Shown: positions 34,648-43,714, counted from the stretch's first letter. The stretch is 52,141 bases of DNA from Bacteroidales bacterium (GCA_017524185.1 JAFWUG010000030.1:1-52141); one strand, 5' to 3'. The notes: generated from the letters alone by a model not told the origin. Translations and numbers: made by a program.

Positions 34648-34655
34648 CAAATTTA
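34648..34655 (-). promoter_or_regulatory. -7 promoter element of valS
   Basis: Minus strand TAAATTTG, a perfect -7 match 70 bases upstream of the ATG at 34578. No T-box-like leader is visible in the short space. Confidence 0.55.
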
Positions 34656-34713
34656 ATAGATTTCGGCGTATTTTGCCATATCCCAGCCATTATAGGCTGT
34701 TTTGGGTTGATTT

Positions 34714-36204
34714 TTAGGCAGATACGTTGCTCTTTGTTTTGATTGATGCCGCAAATTTGACGAACAGTCCTAGGCAGATGGCCGAAATCGTCGCCCCCAC
34801 TGCGTAGCCCACTCCCGATGGTAGCCCAAATCCTTCGGGGGCTACGCATATATAGGTGCAGCAAACCATGGTCATGAACAGCGCGGGCAGCAGTGCAATG
34901 GCGTAGAGCTTGCCATGGCGGGCCAAATATACCGTTATGGCCCACAGCGTGAACACCGACAGCGTTTGATTGCACCATCCAAAGTAGCGCCATAGCACAT
35001 TGTAGTCCAGCATCATAATCACAGCCGACAGGGCGAATATCGGTATCGACACCATCAATCGGCGGCGTATGCTGTTCTGTTCGATGTGCAGAAAGTCGGC
35101 GGCGATGAGCCTTGCCGAGCGCAGAGCAGTGTCGCCCGAGGTGATAGGGGCGGCCACTACGCCCACAATGGCCAGTATGCCCCCGAAAGTGCCCAACCAA
35201 CTGCGCGACAGTTCGTTAACGAATGTTGCCGATGAGTTGCCCTTGGTGGCGAAATAGGCCGTTAGGTTTTCGTAGGAGCCGCCCATGTAGGCTATGGTCG
35301 CTGCCGCCCAGATTAGAGCCACCGCGCCCTCGGCCACCATTGCGCCGTAGAACACGCGCCGTCCGAGGCGTTCGTTCTTTATACATCGTGCCATGAGCGG
35401 CGATTGCGTGGCATGGAATCCCGATATGGCTCCGCAGGCAATCGACACAAACATCATGGGGAAAATGGGGTGCGTGCTGGGATTGGGCTGGCGGTTGCTA
35501 AGTCCTGCGCCAGCAAACATTTCGGGCAAATCGCCAGCATGAAAAAACAGTCCCACCATTATGCCCACGGCCATGAAAAGCAGCGCAAAGCCCATGAATG
35601 GGTAGATGCGCCCAATCAGCTTATCCACGGGCAGCAGTGTTGCCAAAACGTAGTAGGTGAGTATAATCAAAATCCAAACAATCAGCATGTTATCTCTTAC
35701 CGCTTCGGTAGAGGTCGACATCAGTCGGGACAGCCCGTCGGCCGTGAGCATGTTGATTAGGTTGGCCGGATTCACCACAAACACGGCACCCACCAAAATC
35801 ATTAGCACCAGCGCAAAGCCGCGCATGGTTTGCTTTATTGGACGGCCAAGTTGCTCGCCCACCAGTTCGGGCAAACTTGCACCGCCGCTGCGTATGGAGA
35901 GCATACCCGAGAGGTAGTCGTGCACTGCGCCACCAAACAGCGTGCCCAGCACAATCCACAGGTAGGCTGCAGGGCCATACATGATGCCCATAATTGCACC
36001 AAAAATTGGTCCCAATCCGGCGATGTTGAGGAATTGAATGAGGAACACGCGCCACGTTGGAAGCGGCACAAAATCAACGCCGTCGGCGTGGGTATAGGCT
36101 GGTGTGCTGCGCTCGGCATTCGCGCCGAACACCCGCTCCACAAAGCTACCGTAAACAATGTAGCCGCATATTAGCACGGCAAGCGCAATCAGAAAGGTAA
36201 TCAT
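34714..36204 (-). CDS. cstA: CstA-family carbon starvation/peptide or pyruvate transporter
   Basis: The 496-residue protein has many hydrophobic helices. CstA hallmarks are YGPAAYLWIVLGTLFGGAVHDYLSG in the N-terminal part (written here as segments YGPAAYLWIV and GGAVHDYLSG), the preceding GLGPIFGAIMGI, and CGAISGFHATQSPLMARC. E. coli CstA is longer (about 700 residues); the shorter form is common in Bacteroidota. The family transports peptides or pyruvate and is induced by carbon starvation. It lies upstream of valS on the same strand, 135 bases away, with its own promoter (36230-36237). Confidence 0.93.
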   Translation of the reverse strand: MITFLIALAVLICGYIVYGSFVERVFGANAERSTPAYTHADGVDFVPLPTWRVFLIQFLNIAGLGPIFGAIMGIMYGPAAYLWIVLGTLFGGAVHDYLSGMLSIRSGGASLPELVGEQLGRPIKQTMRGFALVLMILVGAVFVVNPANLINMLTADGLSRLMSTSTEAVRDNMLIVWILIILTYYVLATLLPVDKLIGRIYPFMGFALLFMAVGIMVGLFFHAGDLPEMFAGAGLSNRQPNPSTHPIFPMMFVSIACGAISGFHATQSPLMARCIKNERLGRRVFYGAMVAEGAVALIWAAATIAYMGGSYENLTAYFATKGNSSATFVNELSRSWLGTFGGILAIVGVVAAPITSGDTALRSARLIAADFLHIEQNSIRRRLMVSIPIFALSAVIMMLDYNVLWRYFGWCNQTLSVFTLWAITVYLARHGKLYAIALLPALFMTMVCCTYICVAPEGFGLPSGVGYAVGATISAICLGLFVKFAASIKTKSNVSA

Positions 36205-36229
36205 GGCCTATGATTGTTTTTTCGATGAG

Positions 36230-36237
36230 CAAATTTA
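36230..36237 (-). promoter_or_regulatory. -7 promoter element of cstA
   Basis: Minus strand TAAATTTG, a perfect -7 match 26 bases upstream of the ATG at 36204. No Crp-type palindrome was recognised in the divergent 200-base region. Confidence 0.55.
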
Positions 36238-36403
36238 ATTGCTTTGCGTCATCTTGGTGTGCGATGTGCCAAAAAAATGCGCCTCCCGTTTCCGTAATTC
36301 ATCACTAATTGCTAATATTGTCGCGCAGATAGCGATGCTTTTAGGCTCGTTATGTTAAAAGGACATTCACAACTAACTGTAACCAAATAAATTACTTATT
36401 GTT

Positions 36404-37735
36404 ATGATGAAGAAATATCGCGTTTTGGCCATTGCGCTTCCGCTGTTGGCCGCTTGTTCCACCCAGCCTAAGGTTGCCCACATCAGCGGTACTGTAGGCG
36501 GCGATGCCAAGCAGATTCTCCTCGCCATTGGCGACGATGTGGATACGCTGGCCATCACCGATGGGTCGTTCCAATGCACAAAGGAACTCAGTCAGCCCAC
36601 TTTTGCCTCGTTGCGCCTCAACCGTAGCGAACTGGGCGTTTACCTCATCCCTGGTGCATCGCTCTCGTTGCAAACCGATGCCGCTCTGCAAAATGTTTCA
36701 TTCTCAGGCGATAACGCCGATTTTATGCAGCAAATGCGTAGAGCCGATTCTTCGCTCAACGCCCTGCTGGGGCAATGGCGCACGCTTTATGCGCTCGACG
36801 AAACGCAGTTTTCTGCTCGTATCGACTCGGTGATTAATGCTGTGAAACCCACATCGTCGAACAGCCAGCTCACCCAGTTCGAGGCCGAGCGTTTGGGCTA
36901 CAGCCGTTTGGCCTGTGAGATTGGCTATCCCAGAACCCATGCCTACCTGATGGGGCTAGCTCCTGGCGAGGAAGATGCTGCTGGTGCCTTGGGTACGTTC
37001 AATCCTAACAACGAGCAGCATCTGATGTTCCCTAGCTATCGCGAACTGCTGTCTACCTATGTGAATGTCAAGGCATCGGGCGACGAGGACGACGAGTTGG
37101 TTGTCCGTTTCGCTCAGATCGATAGCCTAATATCCGCTCCCAAATGCCGCGATTATGTGAAGATGATTGCTCTTAGCAACCGCCTGTCATACGGTGCATT
37201 CCATCGCATTGGCGATGCTATTAGCAAGTTTGCTGCCGAAAGCAAAACTCCTGCCTATACCACCCGCTTGAAGAAGCGTTTTGATGAGCTTATGGCCACC
37301 TTGGCTCCTGGCAAACCTGCTCCATCGCTCGAGGCCAAGAACATGGGCGGCGAGCCTGTTGGTTTGGAGCAATTCCGTGGCAACTTGGTTTACATCGATT
37401 TCTGGGCCACATGGTGTGGTCCTTGCCGTGCCGAACTACCTCATCTTGAGAAACTTCAGGAGGATTATAAGGGCAAGCCCATCGTGTTCATCAGCCTGTC
37501 GCTCGACGACGATGCCGATGCGTGGCAGAAGATGGTGAACGAGAAGCAGATGAAGGGCATACAGCTTCACGCCGAGGGTGCTTGGCGCTCGCATGCTGCC
37601 ACGGCTTACTCGCTCCGTGCCATCCCTACATTCTGCCTTGTTGGTGCCGATGGCAACATAATCGACCCTCGCGCTCCACGCCCCTCAACCGAGGATATTC
37701 GCGCTCTGTTCGACGCAGAACTTGCAAAACTATAG
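36404..37735 (+). CDS. TlpA-like thioredoxin lipoprotein
   Basis: The 443-residue protein has a lipoprotein signal peptide (MMKKYRVLAIALPLLAACS; acylated Cys at 18). An N-terminal DUF4369-like beta domain (about 25-110) is followed by a helical middle region and a C-terminal thioredoxin domain (about 305-440) with the redox motif WATWCGPCRAELPHL and the cis-Pro segment AIPTFCLVG. It would face the periplasm, attached to the inner or outer membrane, and reduce or isomerise disulfides. This architecture is characteristic of Bacteroidota. A strong terminator follows at 37759-37794. Confidence 0.92.
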   Translation: MMKKYRVLAIALPLLAACSTQPKVAHISGTVGGDAKQILLAIGDDVDTLAITDGSFQCTKELSQPTFASLRLNRSELGVYLIPGASLSLQTDAALQNVSFSGDNADFMQQMRRADSSLNALLGQWRTLYALDETQFSARIDSVINAVKPTSSNSQLTQFEAERLGYSRLACEIGYPRTHAYLMGLAPGEEDAAGALGTFNPNNEQHLMFPSYRELLSTYVNVKASGDEDDELVVRFAQIDSLISAPKCRDYVKMIALSNRLSYGAFHRIGDAISKFAAESKTPAYTTRLKKRFDELMATLAPGKPAPSLEAKNMGGEPVGLEQFRGNLVYIDFWATWCGPCRAELPHLEKLQEDYKGKPIVFISLSLDDDADAWQKMVNEKQMKGIQLHAEGAWRSHAATAYSLRAIPTFCLVGADGNIIDPRAPRPSTEDIRALFDAELAKL

Positions 37736-37758
37736 TTCTGAGGGTTGCCATATCAATT

Positions 37759-37794
37759 AAAATCCCCGTGCCTATTCTGTGGCACGGGGATTTT
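37759..37794. terminator. Bidirectional intrinsic terminator
   Basis: Perfect 14-base stem AAAATCCCCGTGCC (37759-37772) and GGCACGGGGATTTT (37781-37794), 8-base loop, T-run after it on the plus strand and A-run before it. It serves both the TlpA-like gene and the convergent phosphohexomutase gene. Confidence 0.93.
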
Positions 37795-37823
37795 TTGTTG
37801 TTCCCTTGCGGGATCTTCGAGTT

Positions 37824-39167
37824 CTACTCAAACTGCGCAATTATGCGCCGAGCCTCATCCACCCGTTGCTGTAGCATATCGGCTGTTTTAGCCTCGGCAA
37901 TAAAGCGCAGGTAGGGCTCGGTGTTCGATGGTCGTATGTTGAACCACCAATCGGCAAACTCCACCCTATAGCCGTCGAAATCCATGCTAGCCATGGGTTG
38001 TTCGCGCTCGGTGAAGTGCTTGCGCACGGCGTCCATTGCCTCTTGCTTGCGTTCCACCTTGAAGTTGATTTCGCCCGAATTGGCGTAGGTTTCAATCTGC
38101 GCAATGGCCTCCGATAGTTTAATGCCCTTCTGTTTTAGGGTGCTGGCAACGTTCAGGATGAGGATGCAGGCCAGCAGACCCGAGTCGGAGTAGAAGAAGT
38201 CGCGGAAATAGTAGTGTCCGGCCAGCTCGCCGCCGTATATTCCATCAATTTCGCGCAACTTGAGGGCGGCGTAGGCACGTCCCACACGCCATGTGTGCAT
38301 GGTGGCCCCCTTGGGGCTAAGGTATTCGCCCACAGCCTTTGATGTGCGGATGTCTTGCAGCACATTGCCGCGTAGCCCGCGTTCGTCGAGGAAATATAGC
38401 CCCAGCAGGCCAATCATCAGGTCGGGCGAGATGAATCGTCCGTTCTCGTCAACGAACATTACGCGGTCGGCATCGCCATCAAACACCACGCCCAGGTCGC
38501 ATTCGTGCTGGCGTACCAGTTGCTGTAGGTCGGCCACGTTTTCGGGCACCAGCGGATTGGCCTCGTGGTTTGGGAAAGTGCCGTCCAGTGTGTCGTAGAG
38601 GTAGATGGGACTTGTCCCCAAAATGTCCTTAATCAGTAGGGCGGCCATGCCGTTGGAGCAGTCGATGCCTATTTTCAGGTTGTTGTGGTTGCGCTTGAAC
38701 GTGTTCAGAAAATCGACATACTCCAGACGTATGTTGTGTGGGATTATTCGTCCGCGATTGGCCACGGGCGTGGGCTTGCCGTTGCGCATACGTTCCTCAA
38801 TCAGGCGCAGTCCAGTGTCGTAGCCTACAGGTTCGGCGTTTTGGCGCGATATTTTGAGGCCGTTGTACTCCTTGGGGTTATGTGAAGCGGTGATTTGTGC
38901 CGATGCGCTGAAGCCGCCTTTGGCTGTGGCGTAATAGACCATGGGAGTGGTGGCCAGCCCTAGGTCATAAACGTCGGCACCAGCATCGGTGATGCCTCGT
39001 GTTAGGTGTTCGTATATTTCGTCCGACGAAACGCGCACATCGCGCCCCACCAGCACACGGTTGGTGTTTAGCACCTCAACCAGGTAGTAGCCAATCAGAT
39101 AGGCATCGTTTTTGTCGAAGTCTTGATTGTATATGCCTCTGATGTCGTAGGCGTGGAATGCTTTCAT
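37824..39167 (-). CDS. manB: Phosphomannomutase/phosphoglucomutase
   Basis: The 447-residue alpha-D-phosphohexomutase interconverts mannose- or glucose-6-phosphate and the 1-phosphate, supplying GDP-mannose or UDP-glucose synthesis. The catalytic phosphoserine loop is ITASHNPKEYNGLKI, the metal loop is DGDADRVMFVDE, the sugar-binding loop is GGELAGHYYFRD, and the C-terminal phosphate loop is RPSNTEPYLRFIAEA. The ATG at 39167 (MKAFHAYDIRGIYN) is the start; a longer reading uses a TTG inside the promoter. ManB versus bifunctional PMM/PGM cannot be settled. Confidence 0.93.
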   Translation of the reverse strand: MKAFHAYDIRGIYNQDFDKNDAYLIGYYLVEVLNTNRVLVGRDVRVSSDEIYEHLTRGITDAGADVYDLGLATTPMVYYATAKGGFSASAQITASHNPKEYNGLKISRQNAEPVGYDTGLRLIEERMRNGKPTPVANRGRIIPHNIRLEYVDFLNTFKRNHNNLKIGIDCSNGMAALLIKDILGTSPIYLYDTLDGTFPNHEANPLVPENVADLQQLVRQHECDLGVVFDGDADRVMFVDENGRFISPDLMIGLLGLYFLDERGLRGNVLQDIRTSKAVGEYLSPKGATMHTWRVGRAYAALKLREIDGIYGGELAGHYYFRDFFYSDSGLLACILILNVASTLKQKGIKLSEAIAQIETYANSGEINFKVERKQEAMDAVRKHFTEREQPMASMDFDGYRVEFADWWFNIRPSNTEPYLRFIAEAKTADMLQQRVDEARRIIAQFE

Positions 39168-39197
39168 AGGCTTTGATTGTTTTGGGTGTATTAAATG

Positions 39198-39228
39198 CAA
39201 AGGTACGAAAATTTGCGCAAAAAGTCAA
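39198..39228 (-). promoter_or_regulatory. Promoter of the phosphohexomutase gene
   Basis: Minus strand -7 TACCTTTG at 39205-39198, with TTG at 39228-39226 across a 20-base spacer. The -33 touches the terminator of the upstream gene. Confidence 0.65.
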
Positions 39229-39259
39229 CGGCTCGCCTCCGGGGTGGAATGCGAGCCGT
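39228..39259 (-). terminator. Intrinsic terminator of the exported-protein gene
   Basis: Perfect 9-base stem ACGGCTCGC (39228-39236) and GCGAGCCGT (39251-39259), 14-base loop; on the minus strand it is followed by TTGACTTTTT. It lies 42 bases past the stop at 39302. Confidence 0.8.
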
Positions 39260-39301
39260 GCGCTGTGGTTTTATGCTCAATGTCCGTTTATGGGCGTTTG
39301 G

Positions 39302-40006
39302 CTAACGTATGCCTGCGAAAATGCTACCGCCTAGTTGTACTATAGCCTCTTTGAACATACCGTAGATGTTGGCTGGCGGGGCGGAAACCGTGTCCTTGTC
39401 GTTCACAAAGCCATCGAACAGAGCTTCGTTCACCTCGAAAGGTTGCTGAGCCTTAACGGTGATTGTCGATTTGCTGGTGGGAAGCACACCCTTATCGGGG
39501 TAGATGGTAACATCTATGGTGAGGATGGGCAGTATTTGTTCTGCGGTTAGTGCCATTGCCAACGAGTCGGGCTTGGTTGATGTGGTGTAAACAGGTGTAG
39601 GTGTGGGTTTTAGGCTGATGTCGAAGCGCAGGTAGTATTTTGACGAGCCTTTTTTCAGTGCCTTGTTTATGCCCATATTTGGGAAACCGTAGTCGTCGTA
39701 TGTAAAGCGGTTGCCGTAGGCATCTATAGGTACAATAAGCATACCTGTTTGCTCTTCCATGGCCTCGCGAATCATGTCCCATGAGGTGTAGAGCAGCTGA
39801 TTTTTTATTGGATTCCGTTTGGCCTCTTTGCAGGGGCGAAACAGATTGGCATACGCTTCAAAGCGTTGCATTAGCGCACCGTCAATGGCAAAGTCGTAGT
39901 AGATGAGCGCCGTTTCGCGCTTGTAGAATTTTTTGCTCTGCGCTTGCACTGTTTCGGGTATCAAGATGCTTAGCGAGAGGACAATAAGTAGCGTTAGCCT
40001 TTTCAT
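39302..40006 (-). CDS. Exported protein of unknown function
   Basis: The 234-residue protein starts with a clear signal peptide (MKRLTLLIVLSLSILIP, cleavage near VQAQ). I do not recognise the mature part. It has no cysteine lipobox, membrane helix or enzyme motif. A mixed alpha/beta pattern is seen, with a conserved-looking central stretch (VPIDAYGNRFTYDDYGFPNM) and a Thr/Pro-rich segment (PTPTPVYTTSTKPDS). It is probably periplasmic. The ATG at 40006 is chosen because of the signal peptide and the -7 box at 40047-40054; the longer reading upstream crosses that promoter. A terminator follows, so it is a single-gene unit. Confidence 0.7.
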   Translation of the reverse strand: MKRLTLLIVLSLSILIPETVQAQSKKFYKRETALIYYDFAIDGALMQRFEAYANLFRPCKEAKRNPIKNQLLYTSWDMIREAMEEQTGMLIVPIDAYGNRFTYDDYGFPNMGINKALKKGSSKYYLRFDISLKPTPTPVYTTSTKPDSLAMALTAEQILPILTIDVTIYPDKGVLPTSKSTITVKAQQPFEVNEALFDGFVNDKDTVSAPPANIYGMFKEAIVQLGGSIFAGIR

Positions 40007-40046
40007 AGTCAAGTGCGGTTTTAGTGATATGTTGGACTTTGTATCG

Positions 40047-40054
40047 CAAATATA
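40047..40054 (-). promoter_or_regulatory. -7 promoter element of the exported-protein gene
   Basis: Minus strand TATATTTG, a perfect -7 match 41 bases upstream of the ATG at 40006. Confidence 0.55.
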
Positions 40055-40087
40055 GCACCAAAAGTTAGGTTGCCACATCGTTTTTTG

Positions 40088-40993
40088 TCAGCAAATTGTT
40101 GTCGTTTGTAGTTCTTCGCGTCTTCTTTTCCAACGTCTATGCGTCCAGAGCCAGCTACTGGGGCTTTGGTGTATGGCTTGTTCCACGCGGTTCATGTATA
40201 GGTGCGTGAGTTCGTGCGGAGCAAGCGCTTTGGGCTGTTCGCAAAGTTCCTGAAGCTCAATCTCGTAGAATCCGCGCCGTTTGCGCACAATGTCGATATA
40301 AACAACGGGGTAGTTGTAGAGCGTAGCATACTTTTCGGGACCGTGAATGCATGGCGTGTCCTGCCCCAGAAAGTTTAGCCAGATGGCGCGTTCGAGATTC
40401 GATGGCGATTGGTCGGCAACCAGCAGATAGATGCAGGGCCTATTCTTGTTGCGTTCAAAGGTGCTGTGAGTGTTGGTTGTGGGTTCAATCACTGTTCCGC
40501 GTAGCGAGCGGTGTCGCTTTATGACGCGATCGATTAGGCGGTTCGATAGGGGAGTGTAGAAGGCTATTGGCGTGTGGCGCAGTTGCGTGGCCGCCGACAT
40601 TGCCCCCCATTCCCAGTTGTTGAGATGTGCTGTGAGGCCTATCACGCTTTGGCCTTGCTCAAAAAAGCGGTCGAGCATCTCGGGGTTCAGCACGCGGTGC
40701 CGCCGTTGTATGCTTCGGTTGGTCATGGTGAACCCTTTGAGTGTTTCCACCGCAATGTCGGCCAGATTGCGGTAAGCTTCGGCCTCCATTTGGCGCAGCG
40801 TGGTGGTGTTGCTGTTGGGGAACGCGCACCTTAGGTTGCTGCGAATTACATCAAGGCGGTACCGCATCACGCGCCTCAGCACAAACGCTGCCAAATCGCT
40901 AAAACGATAGAGCAGCCACCATGGCATAATGGCCACAAGTAGCAGCAGCACCATAAACAGGGCAAAATATATGGCCGAAGCAACAAGGCGCAT
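40088..40993 (-). CDS. LpxL/HtrB-family lysophospholipid/lipid A acyltransferase
   Basis: The 301-residue protein has an N-terminal membrane anchor (about 5-28) and the acyltransferase core with the HX4E motif as H123 to E128 (LTAHLNNWEWG). IYLLVADQSPSN and a C-terminal Trp/His/Arg-rich end (SSWLWTHRRWKRR) are typical of lipid A late acyltransferases, which add a secondary acyl chain to lipid A at the inner membrane. Bacteroidota have such proteins with uncertain acceptor, so the gene symbol is left empty. The start at 40993 is decided by the strong promoter at 41011-41042, which lies inside the longer alternative reading. Confidence 0.88.
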   Translation of the reverse strand: MRLVASAIYFALFMVLLLLVAIMPWWLLYRFSDLAAFVLRRVMRYRLDVIRSNLRCAFPNSNTTTLRQMEAEAYRNLADIAVETLKGFTMTNRSIQRRHRVLNPEMLDRFFEQGQSVIGLTAHLNNWEWGAMSAATQLRHTPIAFYTPLSNRLIDRVIKRHRSLRGTVIEPTTNTHSTFERNKNRPCIYLLVADQSPSNLERAIWLNFLGQDTPCIHGPEKYATLYNYPVVYIDIVRKRRGFYEIELQELCEQPKALAPHELTHLYMNRVEQAIHQSPSSWLWTHRRWKRRREELQTTTIC

Positions 40994-41010
40994 GGCTGAA
41001 ATTTTCGCGC

Positions 41011-41042
41011 CAAAAATATTGACAAAACTCCATACGCCCAAA
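41011..41042 (-). promoter_or_regulatory. Promoter of the acyltransferase gene
   Basis: Minus strand -33 TTTG (41042-41039), 20-base spacer, -7 TATTTTTG (41018-41011). Both elements and spacing fit the consensus exactly. Confidence 0.75.
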
Positions 41043-41262
41043 TAATCGGCTCGTCAAACCGATACGTTTAATGTTTATATATTTGATTATAAGTGTATTG
41101 GTTGTTGTATGACTAATGATTAACTTGTAAGTTTAAGATTTATAAATACTTGCATCTATGTGTGATTATTGAAAAGGCGCGGCAATGTAAAAGTTGATTG
41201 TTTTTATTTTATTGATATACATTTAGTTATATGCTATTATGTAAACTTTTTTCATAAAAAAC

Positions 41263-41293
41263 TTTGATAAAACCAGGCGAAACCTTATCTTTG
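41263..41293 (+). promoter_or_regulatory. Promoter of the coiled-coil gene, zapA and downstream genes
   Basis: -33 TTTG (41263-41266), 19-base spacer, -7 TATCTTTG (41286-41293). The ATG lies 20 bases downstream at 41313. The rest of the divergent region (41043-41262) is AT-rich with nothing recognisable. Confidence 0.8.
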
Positions 41294-41312
41294 TAACACT
41301 TTAGTTTTGGTT

Positions 41313-41627
41313 ATGTCTGTAGCAACGGATAACATACCCAGCAGCATCAAGCAAAAGGTTCAGACCTTGGCTAACGCCTATGAGCGTTTACGTCAGGAGC
41401 ATGAGCAATTGCAGTTGCGCTATTCGGAGTTGCAGCAACGCTTGTCGGACAAGGAGCAGGCCGTGGAGGCCATATCCGGTCGCTACGATGCCCTTAACCT
41501 GGCTCAAGCCATAAAGGGGTCCAGTGCCGACATGCACGACGCTAAAATTAAGGTGAATCGAATTGTGCGGGAAATCGACAAGTGTATAGCTTTGCTAAAT
41601 AAAAAGGCAGCGTTAGAACAAGAGTAA
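41313..41627 (+). CDS. Small coiled-coil protein upstream of zapA
   Basis: The 104-residue protein is almost entirely helical with heptad-like spacing (about 10-62; LANAYERLRQEHEQLQLRYS, ELQQRLSDKEQAVEAI). A second helix follows, with KVNRIVREIDKCIALLNKK. It has no known enzymatic motif. Its stop overlaps the zapA ATG by one base (TAATG), so the two proteins are coupled and may interact. By analogy with E. coli ZapA/ZapB it could be a Z-ring accessory coil; that is inference, and no ZapB homology was demonstrated. The ATG at 41313 is chosen over an upstream TTG. Confidence 0.8.
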   Translation: MSVATDNIPSSIKQKVQTLANAYERLRQEHEQLQLRYSELQQRLSDKEQAVEAISGRYDALNLAQAIKGSSADMHDAKIKVNRIVREIDKCIALLNKKAALEQE

Positions 41628-41938
41628 TGGACGACAAGATAACCATAGAGGTAAGCGTGGTTGGCCGCGTATATCCCATCCTAATCGAACCAATCGAGGA
41701 GGAGAAGATAAAGAAGGCCGCTCAGCTCATCAACGAAAAGGTTGCCCACTACCAGCAACGCTATGCCGGTAAAGACATGCAGGATTGCCTTGCAATGGCC
41801 GCTTTGGGTTTTGTCATCAAACTCATCGAGGCCGATGGAAGGCAAAATAATGCAGAAATTATAGACCAAATGGCCGACCTCGATGATTGGCTCGGACAAT
41901 ATTTGGCAAAGCAAAACATCGGCAGTTCTTTTAAATAG
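41627..41938 (+). CDS. zapA: Cell division protein ZapA
   Basis: The 103-residue protein has the ZapA fold: an N-terminal beta-hairpin domain (ITIEVSVVGRVYPILI) and a long helix. The motif EEEKIKKAAQLINEKVAHYQ and the following MAALGFVIKLI are typical. ZapA binds and crosslinks FtsZ filaments during ring formation. It is translationally coupled to the coiled-coil gene upstream and lies before a structured RNA and rny. Confidence 0.9.
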   Translation: MDDKITIEVSVVGRVYPILIEPIEEEKIKKAAQLINEKVAHYQQRYAGKDMQDCLAMAALGFVIKLIEADGRQNNAEIIDQMADLDDWLGQYLAKQNIGSSFK

Positions 41939-41974
41939 ACAGGCATACCCGCATTGCCGCTTTTATTTTGTGCA

Positions 41975-42146
41975 AAACTCAACACTACACAAATAGAAGT
42001 AAAGGTTATATTCGCCGAAAACAGGCCTATTTACCGCTTGTTCGGGATTCCTCCTCGTGAGGGACGTTGGACGTTTGAGGCGAATGCCAGCTTCTCCCAT
42101 GTCAGATTTGGGGTTTTAACAAAACAAGCGGTTTTGCGGGTTTTTT
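41975..42146 (+). ncRNA. ssrS: Structured non-coding RNA between zapA and rny; candidate 6S RNA
   Basis: The 243-base gap holds no credible gene but has long-range complementarity. CGCTTGTT (42035-42042) pairs with AACAAGCG (42123-42130), and outside it CCGAAAAC (42015-42022) pairs with GTTTTGCGG (42131-42139, one bulge). About 80 bases are enclosed, with small hairpins such as GGC-GAAT-GCC. A T-run (42141-42146) follows the last stem like a terminator. The position after zapA matches that of 6S RNA (ssrS) in many bacteria. The 5' end is uncertain: a TATTTTG at 41964-41970 or TATATTCG at 42007-42014 could be the -7. Other leader RNA for rny is the alternative. Confidence 0.5.
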
Positions 42147-42181
42147 ATTTTCTTACAACTAAATAAACAGTTACAGAAACC

Positions 42182-43714
42182 ATGTACTACGCTATCATTG
42201 GAATAGTGGCTTTTGCTATAGGAGTGCTCATATCCTATGCCCTCTGGAGCCGATTGCTCAAGAGCAAGTATCAGAAAGCCATAAAAGAAGCCGAGGCCGA
42301 GGCCGAGGTAATCAAGAAAGAGAGAATATTGCAGGCTAAGGAGAAATTCCTGCAAATGAAATCAGAACACGAAAAGGCTGTGAATGAGCGAAATAGCCGT
42401 ATCGTGCAGAGCGAGAATAAGCTGAAACAGCGCGAGAATCAGCTCAACCAAAAACTCGACGACCTTCAGCGCAAGCATAAGGAGGCCGACACTGTGCGCG
42501 AAAGCTTGAACGCCCAAAAGGCCATGGCCGATAAGCGCAACGAGGAGCTCGAAAGGGTTCATCGTGAGCAGATTGAGAAGCTGGAGCAGATGTCGGGACT
42601 GTCGGCTGAAGAGGCTAAGAATCAACTGGTTGAGTCGCTGAAAGACGAAGCCAAAACCGCTGCCATGTCGTATATCAACGAGATTGTTGACGAGGCCAAG
42701 ATGACTGCCAACAAGGAGGCCAAAAAGATTGTGGTGAAAACCATTCAGCGCGTGGCCTCCGAAACCGCCATCGAGAACTCCGTAACCGTGTTCCATATCG
42801 AGTCCGACGAGATTAAGGGACGCATCATTGGCCGCGAGGGTCGGAACATCCGCGCCTTGGAGGCCGCTACAGGCATCGAGATTGTGGTTGACGATACGCC
42901 CGAGGCCATTATCCTTTCGGGCTTTGACCCCGTGCGCCGCGAGGTGGCGCGACTGGCTCTGCATCAGTTGGTTACCGACGGTCGCATACACCCCGCACGT
43001 ATCGAAGAGGTTGTGCAGAAGGTGCAGCGCCAGGTTGAGGAGGAGATTGTGGAGGTGGGCAAGCGCACCGCCATCGATCTGGGCATACACGGGCTGCATC
43101 CTGAGCTTATCCGTCTTGTGGGCAAGATGAAGTACCGCTCGTCATACGGCCAAAACCTGCTACAGCACTCCCGCGAGGTGGCCAACATGTGCGCCATTAT
43201 GGCCACCGAGCTCGGCCTCAACGCTAAGGCAGCAAAACGCGCTGGCCTGTTGCACGATATAGGCAAGGTGCCCGACGACGAGCCAGAGTTGCCACACGCT
43301 ATATTGGGCATGAAGCTGGCCGAAAAGTTCAAGGAGAAGCCCGAAATTTGCAACGCCATTGGTGCGCACCACGAGGAGGTGGAGATGACATCGCTCATAG
43401 CCCCAATAGTGCAGGTGTGCGATGCCATTTCGGGAGCACGTCCTGGAGCCCGCCGCGAGGTGGTGGAGTCGTACATTAAGCGCCTGAAGGATATGGAGAA
43501 CATGGCATTGTCGTACCCCGGCGTGCAGAAGACCTATGCCATTCAGGCAGGTCGCGAATTGCGCGTGATTGTTGGCAGCGACAAGGTTTCCGACGAGGAG
43601 GCAAATCAACTCTCGTTCGACATCGCCAAAAAAATTCAGGACGAGATGACCTACCCTGGGCAGGTGAAAATCACCGTCATCCGCGAAACCCGCGCCATCA
43701 GCTACGCAAAGTAG
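42182..43714 (+). CDS. rny: Ribonuclease Y
   Basis: The 510-residue endoribonuclease starts mRNA decay. It has an N-terminal membrane anchor ([20 protein letters not shown]), a long coiled coil (about 28-190; RQN and [13 protein letters not shown] heptads), a KH domain (about 200-265; [19 protein letters not shown]) and an HD domain (about 325-420; [35 protein letters not shown]). Length matches RNase Y from Gram-positive and Bacteroidota species. It is preceded by the structured RNA and followed after 64 bases by the wbp cluster on the same strand, with no clear terminator between. Confidence 0.97.
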   Translation: MYYAIIGIVAFAIGVLISYALWSRLLKSKYQKAIKEAEAEAEVIKKERILQAKEKFLQMKSEHEKAVNERNSRIVQSENKLKQRENQLNQKLDDLQRKHKEADTVRESLNAQKAMADKRNEELERVHREQIEKLEQMSGLSAEEAKNQLVESLKDEAKTAAMSYINEIVDEAKMTANKEAKKIVVKTIQRVASETAIENSVTVFHIESDEIKGRIIGREGRNIRALEAATGIEIVVDDTPEAIILSGFDPVRREVARLALHQLVTDGRIHPARIEEVVQKVQRQVEEEIVEVGKRTAIDLGIHGLHPELIRLVGKMKYRSSYGQNLLQHSREVANMCAIMATELGLNAKAAKRAGLLHDIGKVPDDEPELPHAILGMKLAEKFKEKPEICNAIGAHHEEVEMTSLIAPIVQVCDAISGARPGARREVVESYIKRLKDMENMALSYPGVQKTYAIQAGRELRVIVGSDKVSDEEANQLSFDIAKKIQDEMTYPGQVKITVIRETRAISYAK

